From Pedobacter foliorum (GTDB lineage: Bacteria > Bacteroidota > Bacteroidia > Sphingobacteriales > Sphingobacteriaceae): a stretch of 64,000 nt of DNA. The stretch lies in contig NZ_JABSNU010000007.1 in assembly GCF_013266735.1 (NCBI RefSeq), forward strand, positions 1 through 64,000, written 5' to 3'. The position numbers were made by a program, and so were the translations under genes. Below are positions 1 to 8,503 of this stretch, in pieces. Within the stretch, counting starts at the first letter, position 1. Each line of letters starts with the position of its first letter. The notes beneath the pieces are model-generated. The model was not told where the DNA came from and made no database searches. It worked only from the letters and a program-made list of their open reading frames with translations.

Positions 1-80
1 TTGTACACTTCAAGAAATATTCAAAGAAAAAAGGCATAGTAAGGAAATACTCAGGACGGATCTCACAACAAACAAAAAAG

Positions 81-116
81 GAAGCCGTATCATCTTTTGA
101 TTAATGATACGGCTTC
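81..116. terminator. Bidirectional rho-independent terminator
   Basis: A perfect 13-bp stem (81-93 with 104-116) encloses a 10-nt loop. It is followed by TTTT on the plus strand and by a run of T on the minus strand (the A run at 75-80). It lies 24 bp past the stop of the minus-strand barrel gene and would also end transcription entering from the left. Confidence 0.85.
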
Positions 117-139
117 TTTTCAAAGTTTATGAGTAGCGA

Positions 140-718
140 TTATTGCATATCCCTTTGTACTTTACGTGCGGTACCTTTTCCTGGTAAGTAAATTTGAAAA
201 CCTACCCCAAGACCAAGGTTATGCGCATAGGCACTACTGCCAAAACCTACAACACCATTGTATTTAAGTAATGCTTCCAAACCGATACTAGGTGTTACAA
301 AATATGTCCAGCCTGGTCCGAAACTAAAACCTAAGCCATTAGTAGAGCCACCAACGGAAGGATTTATACCTGAAATACCAACTGTAGCTTCACCAAAGAA
401 TCTTGAGTTTTTAACCACTTCATTAGCTCCGGTAGCACCGTAGTAACGACCAAGAGCGCCAACCCCGTAGCTGATGTCAGTACCGGCACCTTTAGCAGTT
501 GCCAAACCAAATGAAACATCACCACCCAACGCCAAACCATCTTGTACAAACCATGCGGCTTTAGGGTTTATTTTTAAACTGAATACATTTGGTTTATCCA
601 ATCCGAAAGAAATGTTTGAGAGGTTAGCACCCATCATTACATTGCCTTTTTGTATCTGTGCATTTGCTCCAAATAACACCGCGATACCTAAAATAAGAGT
701 TAAAGTTAATTTTTTCAT
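140..718 (-). CDS. Outer-membrane beta-barrel protein (porin-family fold), 192 aa
   Basis: Residues 1-20 form a clear Sec signal peptide ending at NAQ. The rest is rich in Gly and alternating hydrophobic residues (for example the FGLATAKGAGTDISYGVGALG stretch is glycine-rich and strand-like), as expected for a small eight-stranded barrel of the kind Bacteroidota carry in many copies. It probably sits in the outer membrane; substrate or structural role cannot be told from sequence. It is followed by a strong terminator and its neighbours are unrelated, so it is probably monocistronic. The barrel assignment rests on composition and length (about 170 mature residues), not on a specific motif. 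Confidence 0.75.
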   Translation of the reverse strand: MKKLTLTLILGIAVLFGANAQIQKGNVMMGANLSNISFGLDKPNVFSLKINPKAAWFVQDGLALGGDVSFGLATAKGAGTDISYGVGALGRYYGATGANEVVKNSRFFGEATVGISGINPSVGGSTNGLGFSFGPGWTYFVTPSIGLEALLKYNGVVGFGSSAYAHNLGLGVGFQIYLPGKGTARKVQRDMQ

Positions 719-819
719 AGCTAGATTTTTTAATTATATAATAAGTTAACAAATCCGGATGTTTTTTGTTTGCGAAATGGAAATGTGGACTTAAAATATT
801 AAAGCCTAGTTAGGTTAGC

Positions 820-1902
820 TCAATCAAATAGTTGCAGTTGGTATGGGTCTCCGGAACGGGGATGAAGCTGGATTTCATTGAAATTAGAAAGAGATATTCC
901 AAGTAGTCTTACCTTTTTATCTACTAAATCAATATTTTCCAAAAGTTGTTTGGCAGTGTCTATAATTATCTGGTAATCAGAAACAGGATGAGGGAATGAT
1001 TGATTTCGGGTAACTTGTTTAAAGTCGCTGTATTTTAATTTAAGCGTAATGGTTCGTCCTTTTAGCTGATGTTTATTTAAGCGAATAGCTACTTTATCGG
1101 CCAGTTTGCTTAATTCGGTATGCATTTCCTCTATCGTAATCAAGTCATGCTCAAAAGTATCTTCAGCTGCAAGAGATTTAGTTTGTCGTTCAGGTTGTAC
1201 AGCCCGGTTGTCAATACCTCTAACAATTGTAAAATAGAATTTGCCTGCTTTGCCGAAATACCTGATAAGGTCTTGTTCAGTGAGTCTTTTAAGATCAGCG
1301 CCCGTATGAAGTTGCATGCTCTTCATTTTCTTGGCAGTTACTTTACCAACGCCAAAAAACCGCTCTACCGGAAGTTTCTCCATAAAGCTTTCAATTTTCG
1401 AGGGGCCAATAAATGTTAAACCATCGGGCTTATTCATGTCTGAAGCAATTTTTGCAACAAACTTACCTGAGGAAACACCGGCAGATGCAGTTAAATTAAG
1501 TTCATCTTTTATGGCTTGTTTAATCTGTTTGGCAATTTCAAGTGCCGACCCTATATTCAATTTATCTTCTGTTACATCAAGATAAGCTTCGTCCAGTGAT
1601 AAAGGCTCAATAAGATCGGTATATCGACTAAAGATCTCTCTAATATGTATTGAAACTGCTTTGTAAGCTTCAAATCTCGGTCTGACGAATATAATTTCTG
1701 GACATAGTTGCAGTGCCTGTATCGAAGGCATTGCCGATTTAACACCAAATTTACGTGCTTCGTAGCTTGCTGTTGCTACAACACCCCGACCATCAGGAGA
1801 GCCTCCGACAGCAATTGGTTTACCCATGTATTCGGGGAAATCACGCTGTTCAACTGATGCATAAAATGCATCCATATCAATATGGATAATTTTTCTGATC
1901 AC
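820..1902 (-). CDS. dinB: DNA polymerase IV (Y-family translesion polymerase)
   Basis: This is an error-prone Y-family polymerase that extends DNA past lesions. Residues 7-13 carry the catalytic motif HIDMDAF (metal ligand D9). Residues 102-110 carry SLDEAYLDV with the catalytic D104-E105 pair. A helix-hairpin-helix region (around 175-215) and a little-finger domain follow. The protein ends YQLQLFD, matching the QLxLF-type motif by which Y-family polymerases bind the beta sliding clamp. At 360 residues the length is normal. The gene is alone on its strand. A TACATTTG box lies about 30 bp upstream within a short palindrome, so damage-responsive control is possible but not shown. Confidence 0.95.
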   Translation of the reverse strand: MIRKIIHIDMDAFYASVEQRDFPEYMGKPIAVGGSPDGRGVVATASYEARKFGVKSAMPSIQALQLCPEIIFVRPRFEAYKAVSIHIREIFSRYTDLIEPLSLDEAYLDVTEDKLNIGSALEIAKQIKQAIKDELNLTASAGVSSGKFVAKIASDMNKPDGLTFIGPSKIESFMEKLPVERFFGVGKVTAKKMKSMQLHTGADLKRLTEQDLIRYFGKAGKFYFTIVRGIDNRAVQPERQTKSLAAEDTFEHDLITIEEMHTELSKLADKVAIRLNKHQLKGRTITLKLKYSDFKQVTRNQSFPHPVSDYQIIIDTAKQLLENIDLVDKKVRLLGISLSNFNEIQLHPRSGDPYQLQLFD

Positions 1903-1927
1903 AGTTTAAATTTAGGCATAACATTTA

Positions 1928-1935
1928 CAAATGTA
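1928..1935 (-). promoter_or_regulatory. Candidate -7 box of dinB
   Basis: On the minus strand this reads TACATTTG, an exact match to the Bacteroidota -7 consensus TAnnTTTG, about 25 bp before the dinB start. It overlaps the palindrome ACATTT-AC-AAATGT (1921-1934). No convincing -33 TTTG was found. Confidence 0.4.
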
Positions 1936-1994
1936 TTTCAACTGGTAAACAATAACGTAGTTTATGTGTTTTTAAATAAAATAAAGACATTATT

Positions 1995-2228
1995 ATGGAG
2001 AAGGACTTGAACCCATATGAATTTACGATTGAGATTAGCGGCCAGCCAAGCGCTATTCGTATTGAAATGCCAAAAGGAGGGGACTATATCGTATATATTA
2101 ATGGCGAAAGAACAGGGCATATCTATTGTATTAAGGGAAGCAGTTCAGTACAATGGAAAACAACAGATCATATAAGTCAGGAATTGGTTGATGAAATAGG
2201 AATGCATATTGTAGCTTTGGAAAAATAA
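1995..2228 (+). CDS. Hypothetical protein, 77 aa
   Basis: I do not recognise this family. The protein is acidic with no signal peptide or membrane segment. It looks like a small beta-rich cytoplasmic domain (alternating polar and hydrophobic residues IEISG, IRIEMP, YIVYINGE, HIYCIKG) ending in a short helix. It is read as real because its codon use resembles its neighbours and it lies only 18 bp before the oxidoreductase gene on the same strand, implying a two-gene operon. No function can be assigned. Confidence 0.6.
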   Translation: MEKDLNPYEFTIEISGQPSAIRIEMPKGGDYIVYINGERTGHIYCIKGSSSVQWKTTDHISQELVDEIGMHIVALEK

Positions 2229-2246
2229 AAGCTACAATATCAATCT

Positions 2247-3224
2247 ATGGAAGAAATTAAATGGGGTATTATAGGTTGCGGTGATGTAACTGAAGTTAAA
2301 AGTGGCCCTGCCTTTAATAAAGTGCCAAATTCGTCAATTGTAGCAGTAATGCGACGAGATGCGGCGAAAGCTGAGGATTATGCGTTAAGACATGGAGTTC
2401 CTAAATGGTATGACGACGCAGAAAAATTAATTAACGATCCTGATGTAAATGCTATTTATATAGCAACACCACCTTTACAGCACGAAGAGTATACATTGTT
2501 CTCATTAGCAGCAGGTAAGCCGGTTTATGTAGAGAAGCCCATGACTTTAAATGCTGAATCGGCCGTAAGGATGCAGAACGCATCACTAAAGTATAATGTT
2601 AAATTAAGTGTAGCTCATTATCGCAGGGCACAGCCAATGTTTTTAAAGGTTAAGGAACTATTGGATAAGAATGTAATAGGAGAGGTTCGATTTGTACAAT
2701 TGCAAATGCTACAATCTCCTGCTCGTAATTTAATAGCTAGTACGGGAAACAATTGGCGACTAGATCCTTCTATTTCCGGAGGCGGGTTATTTCATGATCT
2801 GGCACCACATCAATTAGACTTAATGATTTATTACTTTGGACAAGTAAGCAGTTCTTCAGGGATTTCAATAAATCAATCTGGAGAATATCCGGCAGACGAT
2901 CTTGTTGTTGGGCAAATTTTATTCGAAAGCGGAGTGGTATTTAATGGAACCTGGTGCTTTACCGTATCAGAAAATGATAAAAAGGATATTTGTGAAATAA
3001 CCGGTTCTGCCGGAACAATTAGCTTCCCAATATTCGGAAATAAGGTATCAATAAAAAAAGATGGGTACGAAGAAGAATTTGTTTTTGAAGCATTACAACA
3101 TGTTCAGCAACCAATGATAGATAAAGTGACGAATTATTTTTTAGGTAAGGGAGATAACCCCTGCTCTTCAGAACAAGCAATATTATCTATGCAGTTAATG
3201 GATAGCTTTACAAAAAAGGGGTAA
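2247..3224 (+). CDS. Gfo/Idh/MocA-family NAD(P)-dependent oxidoreductase
   Basis: The N-terminal Rossmann domain starts with IKWGIIGCGDVTE (G-x-G dinucleotide loop at residues 9-12). The family signature EKP follows at 96-98, in which the lysine is a catalytic residue. The C-terminal alpha/beta substrate domain contains GGLFHDLAPHQLDLM (about 185-200), where the histidines line the active site. Length (325 aa) is normal. The family oxidises or reduces sugars, inositols and related polyols; the actual substrate is unknown. It has no signal peptide, so it is cytoplasmic, unlike the Tat-type relative at 49824. It is probably cotranscribed with the preceding 77-aa gene. Confidence 0.88.
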   Translation: MEEIKWGIIGCGDVTEVKSGPAFNKVPNSSIVAVMRRDAAKAEDYALRHGVPKWYDDAEKLINDPDVNAIYIATPPLQHEEYTLFSLAAGKPVYVEKPMTLNAESAVRMQNASLKYNVKLSVAHYRRAQPMFLKVKELLDKNVIGEVRFVQLQMLQSPARNLIASTGNNWRLDPSISGGGLFHDLAPHQLDLMIYYFGQVSSSSGISINQSGEYPADDLVVGQILFESGVVFNGTWCFTVSENDKKDICEITGSAGTISFPIFGNKVSIKKDGYEEEFVFEALQHVQQPMIDKVTNYFLGKGDNPCSSEQAILSMQLMDSFTKKG

Positions 3225-3338
3225 CTTATTGTAAGCTAATTTGTTTAGTATTATTGGTGGGATTGGCTAAAAATATTCACATATTTATTTAGTAAAAACT
3301 AATATTATTAGTATTATTGTGCGTTAATAAAATGTATT

Positions 3339-4190
3339 ATGGTACTAATTAATGATATCTTTTTTGGTAAAGTTGAGCTTCCAGGAATATTTGATGATTT
3401 AATTAACTCCTCCTGGGTTAAGAGACTTGGCCGTATTCACCAAAGCGGCGCTATTTTTCTGGTTAATCCAGATATATGCCATACAAGGCTTGAACATTCA
3501 ATAGGAGTGATGCTGTTGATCAGACAGCTTGGAGGATCTGAAATTGAGCAGGTCGCCGGTTTGTTGCACGATATATCGCATACTGCATTTTCGCATGTAG
3601 GCGATTACGTGTTCGACAATACTGAAGAAAACTATCATGAACAGATTTTTGAGGAGGTATTGAAATCATCTGATATTCCCGAAATCCTATCTTGGCATGG
3701 CTATCATGTTGATGAAGTTATTAAAGGAACTTTTAATATTCTGGAACAGCCAATGCCTAAGCTTTGTGCAGATCGTTTGGATTATACCTTGAGAGACTCT
3801 TACCATGCGGGTCTTGTTTCAAGAAAAGAGGTTAAGGATTTCATTAGCAGTCTTACCATTGAAAAAGGAGTTATTATAGTTGAAACTCCCGAAAAGGCCG
3901 AATGGATCAATAATCTATACAAGAAGCTAATTGAGGAGGTCTTTAATTTTCCTTTGCATGTTTATGCAAATAGAAGGCTTACAGAGCTAATTAAAATTGG
4001 CCTACAACGAAATGAGTTGGTACATAGTGATCTTTTTAAAGATGATACTTATTTGCTTAATAAGATCAGAAGCACTACTGCGGGCTATGAGGGCATTAAA
4101 GCAATCAAACAACAAAGAGGTTTTGATGTGTTTGTTAAAAAGGGGATGGGTTTAAAGATGAAGAACCGACAGCTAAATGCTTTAATTTAG
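3339..4190 (+). CDS. HD-domain phosphohydrolase (dGTPase/YpgQ-SAMHD1-like), 283 aa
   Basis: Residues 48-86 hold the metal-binding HD signature: H48 and H53 in HTRLEHS, H77-D78 in LLHDISH, then H81 and H86. The DRLDYTLRD segment at about 147-155 supplies a further conserved aspartate, as in the dNTP triphosphohydrolase branch of HD proteins. The likely activity is hydrolysis of a nucleotide phosphate, but the substrate is not determinable. The protein is cytoplasmic and shorter than classical Dgt (about 500 aa). The ATG at 3339 is the only good start. It converges on the small gene at 4232. Confidence 0.8.
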   Translation: MVLINDIFFGKVELPGIFDDLINSSWVKRLGRIHQSGAIFLVNPDICHTRLEHSIGVMLLIRQLGGSEIEQVAGLLHDISHTAFSHVGDYVFDNTEENYHEQIFEEVLKSSDIPEILSWHGYHVDEVIKGTFNILEQPMPKLCADRLDYTLRDSYHAGLVSRKEVKDFISSLTIEKGVIIVETPEKAEWINNLYKKLIEEVFNFPLHVYANRRLTELIKIGLQRNELVHSDLFKDDTYLLNKIRSTTAGYEGIKAIKQQRGFDVFVKKGMGLKMKNRQLNALI

Positions 4191-4231
4191 TTCTTTGAGA
4201 ACCTTAATCCCCTTGTGTGTTTTAATTATGC

Positions 4232-4366
4232 TTAGTGATGTGCTGCGTCTGCGGTGTCTCTCTGTTTACGAAAAGTTAAATAAAATGCTACAACTGCAAT
4301 AATCACTGATAAAGTTACTAGTACAATTGTTATTTGAAGACCGTGTGCTGACTGATGTTGTTCCAT
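4232..4366 (-). CDS. Small single-pass membrane protein, 44 aa
   Basis: The reading frame stays open upstream, but that part runs through a terminator hairpin and is Phe-rich noise, so I choose the internal ATG at 4366. The peptide then starts MEQHQSAHG, has one membrane helix (about residues 10-31, ITIVLVTLSVIIAVVAFYL) and a basic/polar tail RKQRDTADAAHH. A short His-rich N-terminus plus a single helix resembles small inner-membrane accessory proteins, but no family is recognised. No clear promoter box was seen. Confidence 0.5.
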   Translation of the reverse strand: MEQHQSAHGLQITIVLVTLSVIIAVVAFYLTFRKQRDTADAAHH

Positions 4367-4427
4367 GATATTAAATTTTTGATGAAGGTAAAAATAAAAT
4401 AATAGTTCGGGGAAAAAAAAAGTAAAA

Positions 4428-4454
4428 ACCCGGCTACAAGATTTGCAACCGGGT
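4428..4454 (-). terminator. Terminator of the collagen-protein operon
   Basis: ACCCGG at 4428-4433 pairs with CCGGGT at 4449-4454. Read on the minus strand the hairpin is followed by TTTTTACTTTTTTTTT. It lies 29 bp after the stop of the last gene (4483) of the minus-strand operon. The stem is short (6 bp) but the U tract is strong. Confidence 0.65.
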
Positions 4455-4482
4455 ATCATCTAACCATAAGCCTGAACAGGCG

Positions 4483-4941
4483 CTATCCCTTTTTTTTGCC
4501 TTCCTTTGGTACTTCAATTTTTTTAACCTCATTAACCGGCTCTTTTATGCCGCCCTGCATTATAGGTAGTTTTACTGAATCAACTTTAGTTTTGCCTGGC
4601 TCTGGTGCTTTGGAGTCGCTCGGTAATGAGGCGGAACCCGAATTTGACACTTTAGCACTTATATTACTTTTACGAGCTATTGTTGGACTTGACTGTTTAC
4701 TATAATCTTGAAATATCAGATCTCTGAAGTTTTCTTTTGTATACGATTTAGGTTTTTCATTTGTACTCTCATTAATATTCGCACGAGATTCAGCTCCGTA
4801 TTTCAATCCGGGAACAGTACCTTTTTTTAATTGATCTTTAATACTTTCATTAGTCTTAAATTCCTGTGCATGCGCAGCAGAATAGCTAAATAAAGCGATG
4901 CAAATAATGGCTGTGATGTTGATTTTATATATTGTTTTCAT
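4483..4941 (-). CDS. Secreted lysine-rich protein of unknown function, 152 aa
   Basis: Residues 1-25 form a Sec signal peptide (hydrophobic ITAIICIALFSYSAA, cleavage after AHA). The mature part is low-complexity and charged, with NESIKDQLKKGTVPGLKYG near the start, an SNISAKVSNSGSASLPSDSKA linker and a Lys/Glu/Pro-rich tail ending KEGKKKG. It has no membrane anchor and no T9SS domain. It starts 8 bp after the collagen-like gene, so it is the last gene of that operon and may help its assembly or folding; that role is inference from position. No family is recognised. Confidence 0.65.
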   Translation of the reverse strand: MKTIYKINITAIICIALFSYSAAHAQEFKTNESIKDQLKKGTVPGLKYGAESRANINESTNEKPKSYTKENFRDLIFQDYSKQSSPTIARKSNISAKVSNSGSASLPSDSKAPEPGKTKVDSVKLPIMQGGIKEPVNEVKKIEVPKEGKKKG

Positions 4942-4949
4942 ATTTGTTA

Positions 4950-7900
4950 TTATTTGATGCTTACTAAAACTTTGATTTTGTTTACTCCGAAAGTACTATA
5001 GCCTTCAAGGGCTTTGCCTAGAACCTGTCCAATTTTAACTTTATCAGGGTCAGCTTTCATTGCAACACCAGGGATAGAAGAGGTAACCAATAGGTCACCT
5101 CTTGAAATCACACCTCCCTCTAAACATACTTTGGTAGGAATTACTCCAATTACACCCATTGGAACCTGCCCACTTAAGTCACTATCTATGTGTTCTTCGG
5201 CTAGCAGCACTCCAGGTCTTGTCGCGTAAACGCCTGCAACCAATGTAGAGTATGGCTCATTTGATTTTTCGACAGATCTATCTTTTTCGGTTGAAATAAC
5301 CAATATGTCACCTGGCTCGTAATGAGCAACATTACCTGTCACTTCAAAAGATTCGGCTAAATCGGCACCACCAACCTGTGTGCCTCCATTAAAGAAACCT
5401 CTTCCTGCGGCATTAATACGCGCTACATTAACCGTACCCGGGTTACCGGCTTTAAATACTGCAATAGATCCGGTACTATGTTGTTCAACAGTCATTACCG
5501 GATTAAAATTTGCATCATTAAAATTAACAAACCTGGCCGCTCTTCCAGTACTGAAATTTGGAGTCCATGCGAATAGTGCATTTCCGCTACCATCAGCAGT
5601 GGTTTCAACTCCATCGCCCGAATTGGTTGCATTAGCTGTAATACCATTGCCATTTCCATCGGCAATTGCAAGAAGTGCCGGGCCATTACCTACTGGGTTT
5701 GAGGCATGGAATAAACCAGCAAAGCCGCCGGTGCCTGAGGAAATTCCGTATATGCCCGCTGTACCAAAGTTGGAAAACTGAGAATTCACTTCTCCTTTCA
5801 CGGCGGGGGAAGTACCGCTTGTGTTATCCACCTTAAACTCTCCTGCAATACCATTACCCACTGTTTTAGCAGAGAGCACACTTGTGTTGTTGGCATCATT
5901 GTAATTTTCAAACCTTGCCGCTTTACCGGTTGCAAAAGTGGGTACCCAGCCATAAATGGCGTTACCACTGCCATTAACATTAGCTTCCACCGCATTCCCA
6001 TCCTTTTTAACATTGGCGGTGATAGCATTACCATTACCGTCAGTAATGGCAACAAGTGCCCGGGCATTACCTGCAACATTGGAGGCATGGAAAAGCCCTG
6101 CAAAACCACCGGTGCCGGAAGCAATACCAAATACTCCGGCGGCACCGAAATTGCCGAAGATGGTGTTTACCTCTGACCTTACACCTGCAGCAACACTATT
6201 CGTGTTATTTACAAGAAAGGAGGCTGCATTACCCTGTGTATTATCTGGGATATTACCGTTTCCATTTGTTTCCACTTCAAACGTATTCCCTTGAGTGTTG
6301 GTTGCATTCGAGTTTTGAAATCTTCCGGCACGACCAGTACTTCCGCTTTGTCCAACCTGTCCGAATACACCTATTCCCGTGCCGGTGGTATTTGTAGCAA
6401 CAAAGCCTCTTACTCCATAACCGCCTCCATCATTACGGCCAACTACAGCTCCTGCAATATCGCTGGTAGTAATTCCCACAACAGCTTCACCTGCTCCGTT
6501 ATTGAAGCCAATTACTCCAGCCCCTGATTGTACTGCGGTTGTACCTCTGACGCCATGACTTCCATTACTGCCTGCATTTACAGCCGTTCCGTCTGCACTA
6601 GTCACATTAACACCAATGCCACTGCCCAGTGTATTAATATTCAAAACAGTACTAGGATTGGCATTATTCAATATCTTTATGTCGGCAGCGATACCATTGT
6701 TACTAGTGGCAGTAAGTCCTGTACCGGTATTGCTATTGGCAAAAACCCCTGTTCCTGCGCCAGATGAATTTCCATATACACCAAGACCGCTTGGAGTTGT
6801 GCCATAAACTCCCCAGCCAGATCCTGCCTGAGAACCCCATAAACCAATACCTAGGCCGCCTGTTCCATTATTGATACCACGTACTGCACTTGAGAAACCG
6901 CCTGGAGCAACATCAGAAACAATACCCCTTATTGCAGCTATACTACTACTTGTACTCCCGCTTGTACCTTCAATTGAGGTTCCATCTCCTGCGTTATTGA
7001 TAGAAAACAAGGTGGCTGCATTGTTTTCATTTGCATTAAAAGGCAATGCAAAACCACCACCGCCAATTGCACTAGGTGCCCATGACACGCCGTTGAACTT
7101 TAGTACATCATTTAATATTGGTGCCACCGGATCAATAGGTTTAGATTGTAACGCTGCCACTACCGGATTTGGATAAGTACCTGAAAGATCACCACCGGCA
7201 GGGCCGATTGGAGGTAGGGTGGTGGGTATAATTCCAACAGCAAGTTTAGGAAGTGTTACCGATCCATCTGCTATTTTAAGTGTAGTCACTTTATTGTTGC
7301 CAATTGTGGGATTGGGATAAGAACCTGTAAGATCTCCCCCGGCTGGTACTGCATTAATATCTCCGGGAATTCCCTGAGGACCTTGTGGCCCAATAGGGCC
7401 AATTGGACCAACAGCACCTGGATTACCCATGGCACCGGCAAGTCCGGGATCACCTTGATCTCCTTTCAGACCCTGAATACCTTGCGGCCCAGCGGGACCA
7501 ATCGGGCCAACTGCACCTGGATTACCCATTGCACCAGCAAGTCCGGGATCTCCTTTCAGACCTTGAAGGCCTTGTGCCCCGGCAGGCCCAACATTTCCAA
7601 TATCACCTTTATCTCCTTTTGCTCCTGCGATACCTTGAGTACCCTGAGGGCCTGCAACACCCATGGCACCCGCAGGCCCAACATTTCCAATATCACCTTT
7701 ATCTCCTTTTGCTCCTGCGATACCTTGAGTACCCTGAGGGCCTGCAACACCCATGGCACCAGCAGGCCCAACATTTCCAACGTCACCTTTATCTCCTTTT
7801 GCTCCTGCGATACCTTGAGCACCCTGAGGGCCTGCAATCCCCATGGCACCAGCAGGCCCAACATTTCCAATATCACCTTTATCACCTTTTGCTCCTGCAG

Positions 7901-8441
7901 TACCTTGAGCACCTTGGGGGCCAGGAACACCCATCGCACCGGCGGCCCCAACATTTCCAGCATCACCTTTATCACCTTTTGCTCCTGCAGTACCTTGAAC
8001 ACCCTGTGGTCCGGCAGGCCCAGCAGGCCCCGGATTACCCGATGCTGCATATAAAGCATAAGGAACACTCATTAATTGAATACTGCCGAGAGCATTATAA
8101 GAACCACCACCAACTGCCAATTCAACTTTAGCAAATTGATTAGCATTTTGCCATGGGATAGCAGCAAACGTACCAGTGCCCGGATTTCCTTTACCAATTT
8201 GTAAAGTAAATAGCCCCAGTTGATTTGTATTTACTGAATGCTCTTCCATGTACTGAACAGTGCCATTGGCCGAGCCTCCTAAAATGGAGATTTTAACCTT
8301 CACAGGCTGATTTGAAAGGACTGTACCATTTGTATTTCTGGCAACAGCCTGATAGTTTATCCCTTTAAAACCATCCTGAGCGCTGGCCCATTGCAGTCCT
8401 GCAAAAAGAATAAATACTAGAGTAAAAAATGTACTTCTCAT
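4950..8441 (-). CDS. Secreted collagen-like (Gly-X-Y) repeat surface protein, 1163 aa
   Basis: A signal peptide (residues 1-21, ending ASA) is followed by an N-terminal domain (about 22-132) with the [13 protein letters not shown] and [11 protein letters not shown] motifs common at the start of Bacteroidota surface fibres. Residues about 135-361 are an uninterrupted Gly-X-Y tract rich in GPAGPQG and GDKGD triplets, expected to form a triple helix. Next come two GGDL-GxYPNP motifs typical of fibre/tail proteins. A long Gly/Asn-rich repeat region (about 470-1000) includes two 127-residue copies. The C-terminal domain (ADLAESFEV to KIKVLVSIK) resembles the terminal domain of other trimeric fibre proteins. 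No T9SS sorting domain is visible. It lies downstream of a PorV-like gene in one operon. The role is probably structural or adhesive. Confidence 0.85.
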   Translation of the reverse strand: MRSTFFTLVFILFAGLQWASAQDGFKGINYQAVARNTNGTVLSNQPVKVKISILGGSANGTVQYMEEHSVNTNQLGLFTLQIGKGNPGTGTFAAIPWQNANQFAKVELAVGGGSYNALGSIQLMSVPYALYAASGNPGPAGPAGPQGVQGTAGAKGDKGDAGNVGAAGAMGVPGPQGAQGTAGAKGDKGDIGNVGPAGAMGIAGPQGAQGIAGAKGDKGDVGNVGPAGAMGVAGPQGTQGIAGAKGDKGDIGNVGPAGAMGVAGPQGTQGIAGAKGDKGDIGNVGPAGAQGLQGLKGDPGLAGAMGNPGAVGPIGPAGPQGIQGLKGDQGDPGLAGAMGNPGAVGPIGPIGPQGPQGIPGDINAVPAGGDLTGSYPNPTIGNNKVTTLKIADGSVTLPKLAVGIIPTTLPPIGPAGGDLSGTYPNPVVAALQSKPIDPVAPILNDVLKFNGVSWAPSAIGGGGFALPFNANENNAATLFSINNAGDGTSIEGTSGSTSSSIAAIRGIVSDVAPGGFSSAVRGINNGTGGLGIGLWGSQAGSGWGVYGTTPSGLGVYGNSSGAGTGVFANSNTGTGLTATSNNGIAADIKILNNANPSTVLNINTLGSGIGVNVTSADGTAVNAGSNGSHGVRGTTAVQSGAGVIGFNNGAGEAVVGITTSDIAGAVVGRNDGGGYGVRGFVATNTTGTGIGVFGQVGQSGSTGRAGRFQNSNATNTQGNTFEVETNGNGNIPDNTQGNAASFLVNNTNSVAAGVRSEVNTIFGNFGAAGVFGIASGTGGFAGLFHASNVAGNARALVAITDGNGNAITANVKKDGNAVEANVNGSGNAIYGWVPTFATGKAARFENYNDANNTSVLSAKTVGNGIAGEFKVDNTSGTSPAVKGEVNSQFSNFGTAGIYGISSGTGGFAGLFHASNPVGNGPALLAIADGNGNGITANATNSGDGVETTADGSGNALFAWTPNFSTGRAARFVNFNDANFNPVMTVEQHSTGSIAVFKAGNPGTVNVARINAAGRGFFNGGTQVGGADLAESFEVTGNVAHYEPGDILVISTEKDRSVEKSNEPYSTLVAGVYATRPGVLLAEEHIDSDLSGQVPMGVIGVIPTKVCLEGGVISRGDLLVTSSIPGVAMKADPDKVKIGQVLGKALEGYSTFGVNKIKVLVSIK
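5469..6230 (-). repeat. Two tandem 381-bp (127-aa) repeats inside the collagen-like gene
   Basis: The protein motif [14 protein letters not shown] occurs twice, exactly 381 bp apart (anchor GGTGCC at 5730 and 6111 on the plus strand). The flanking GDGNGxxITAN, GNAxxxWxPxFxTGxAARF and DAN motifs recur in the same order. Boundaries are approximate. The copies have diverged in sequence but not in length. Confidence 0.85.
7591..8010 (-). repeat. 90-bp tandem repeats coding ten Gly-X-Y triplets
   Basis: The plus-strand word ACATTTCCA recurs at 7591, 7681, 7771, 7861 and 7951, an exact 90-bp period. Each unit encodes 30 residues ([25 protein letters not shown] type). The units at 7591-7860 are nearly identical at DNA level, while those closer to the N-terminus have drifted, suggesting recent unit duplication by slippage or unequal crossover. 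Confidence 0.9.
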
Positions 8442-8503
8442 GGCTTATGATTTTAAATGCGTTCTATTTTATTAGTTGTTGGGTCTTTTTGTAAATGATA
8501 TTG

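Noticed and set aside
1..75. Possible C-terminal end of a gene entering from the left
   Set aside because: All three plus frames end within about 100 bp and none has a recognisable sequence; there is too little to call a gene.
3287..3303. Fourth copy of the ATTTGGTA-AACTAAT element before the HD-domain gene
   Set aside because: It reads ATTTAGTAAAAACTAAT with an extra base and other changes; the gene is unrelated, so chance in AT-rich DNA is likely.
7591..8010. CRISPR-like array
   Set aside because: The regular period is inside an intact coding frame and the units are contiguous without unique spacers.
7383..8131. Long plus-strand open frames (223 and 242 codons) opposite the collagen repeats
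   Set aside because: They are antisense shadows of the Gly-X-Y repeats, with repetitive translations and no start signals; the minus frame has a signal peptide and recognisable domains.
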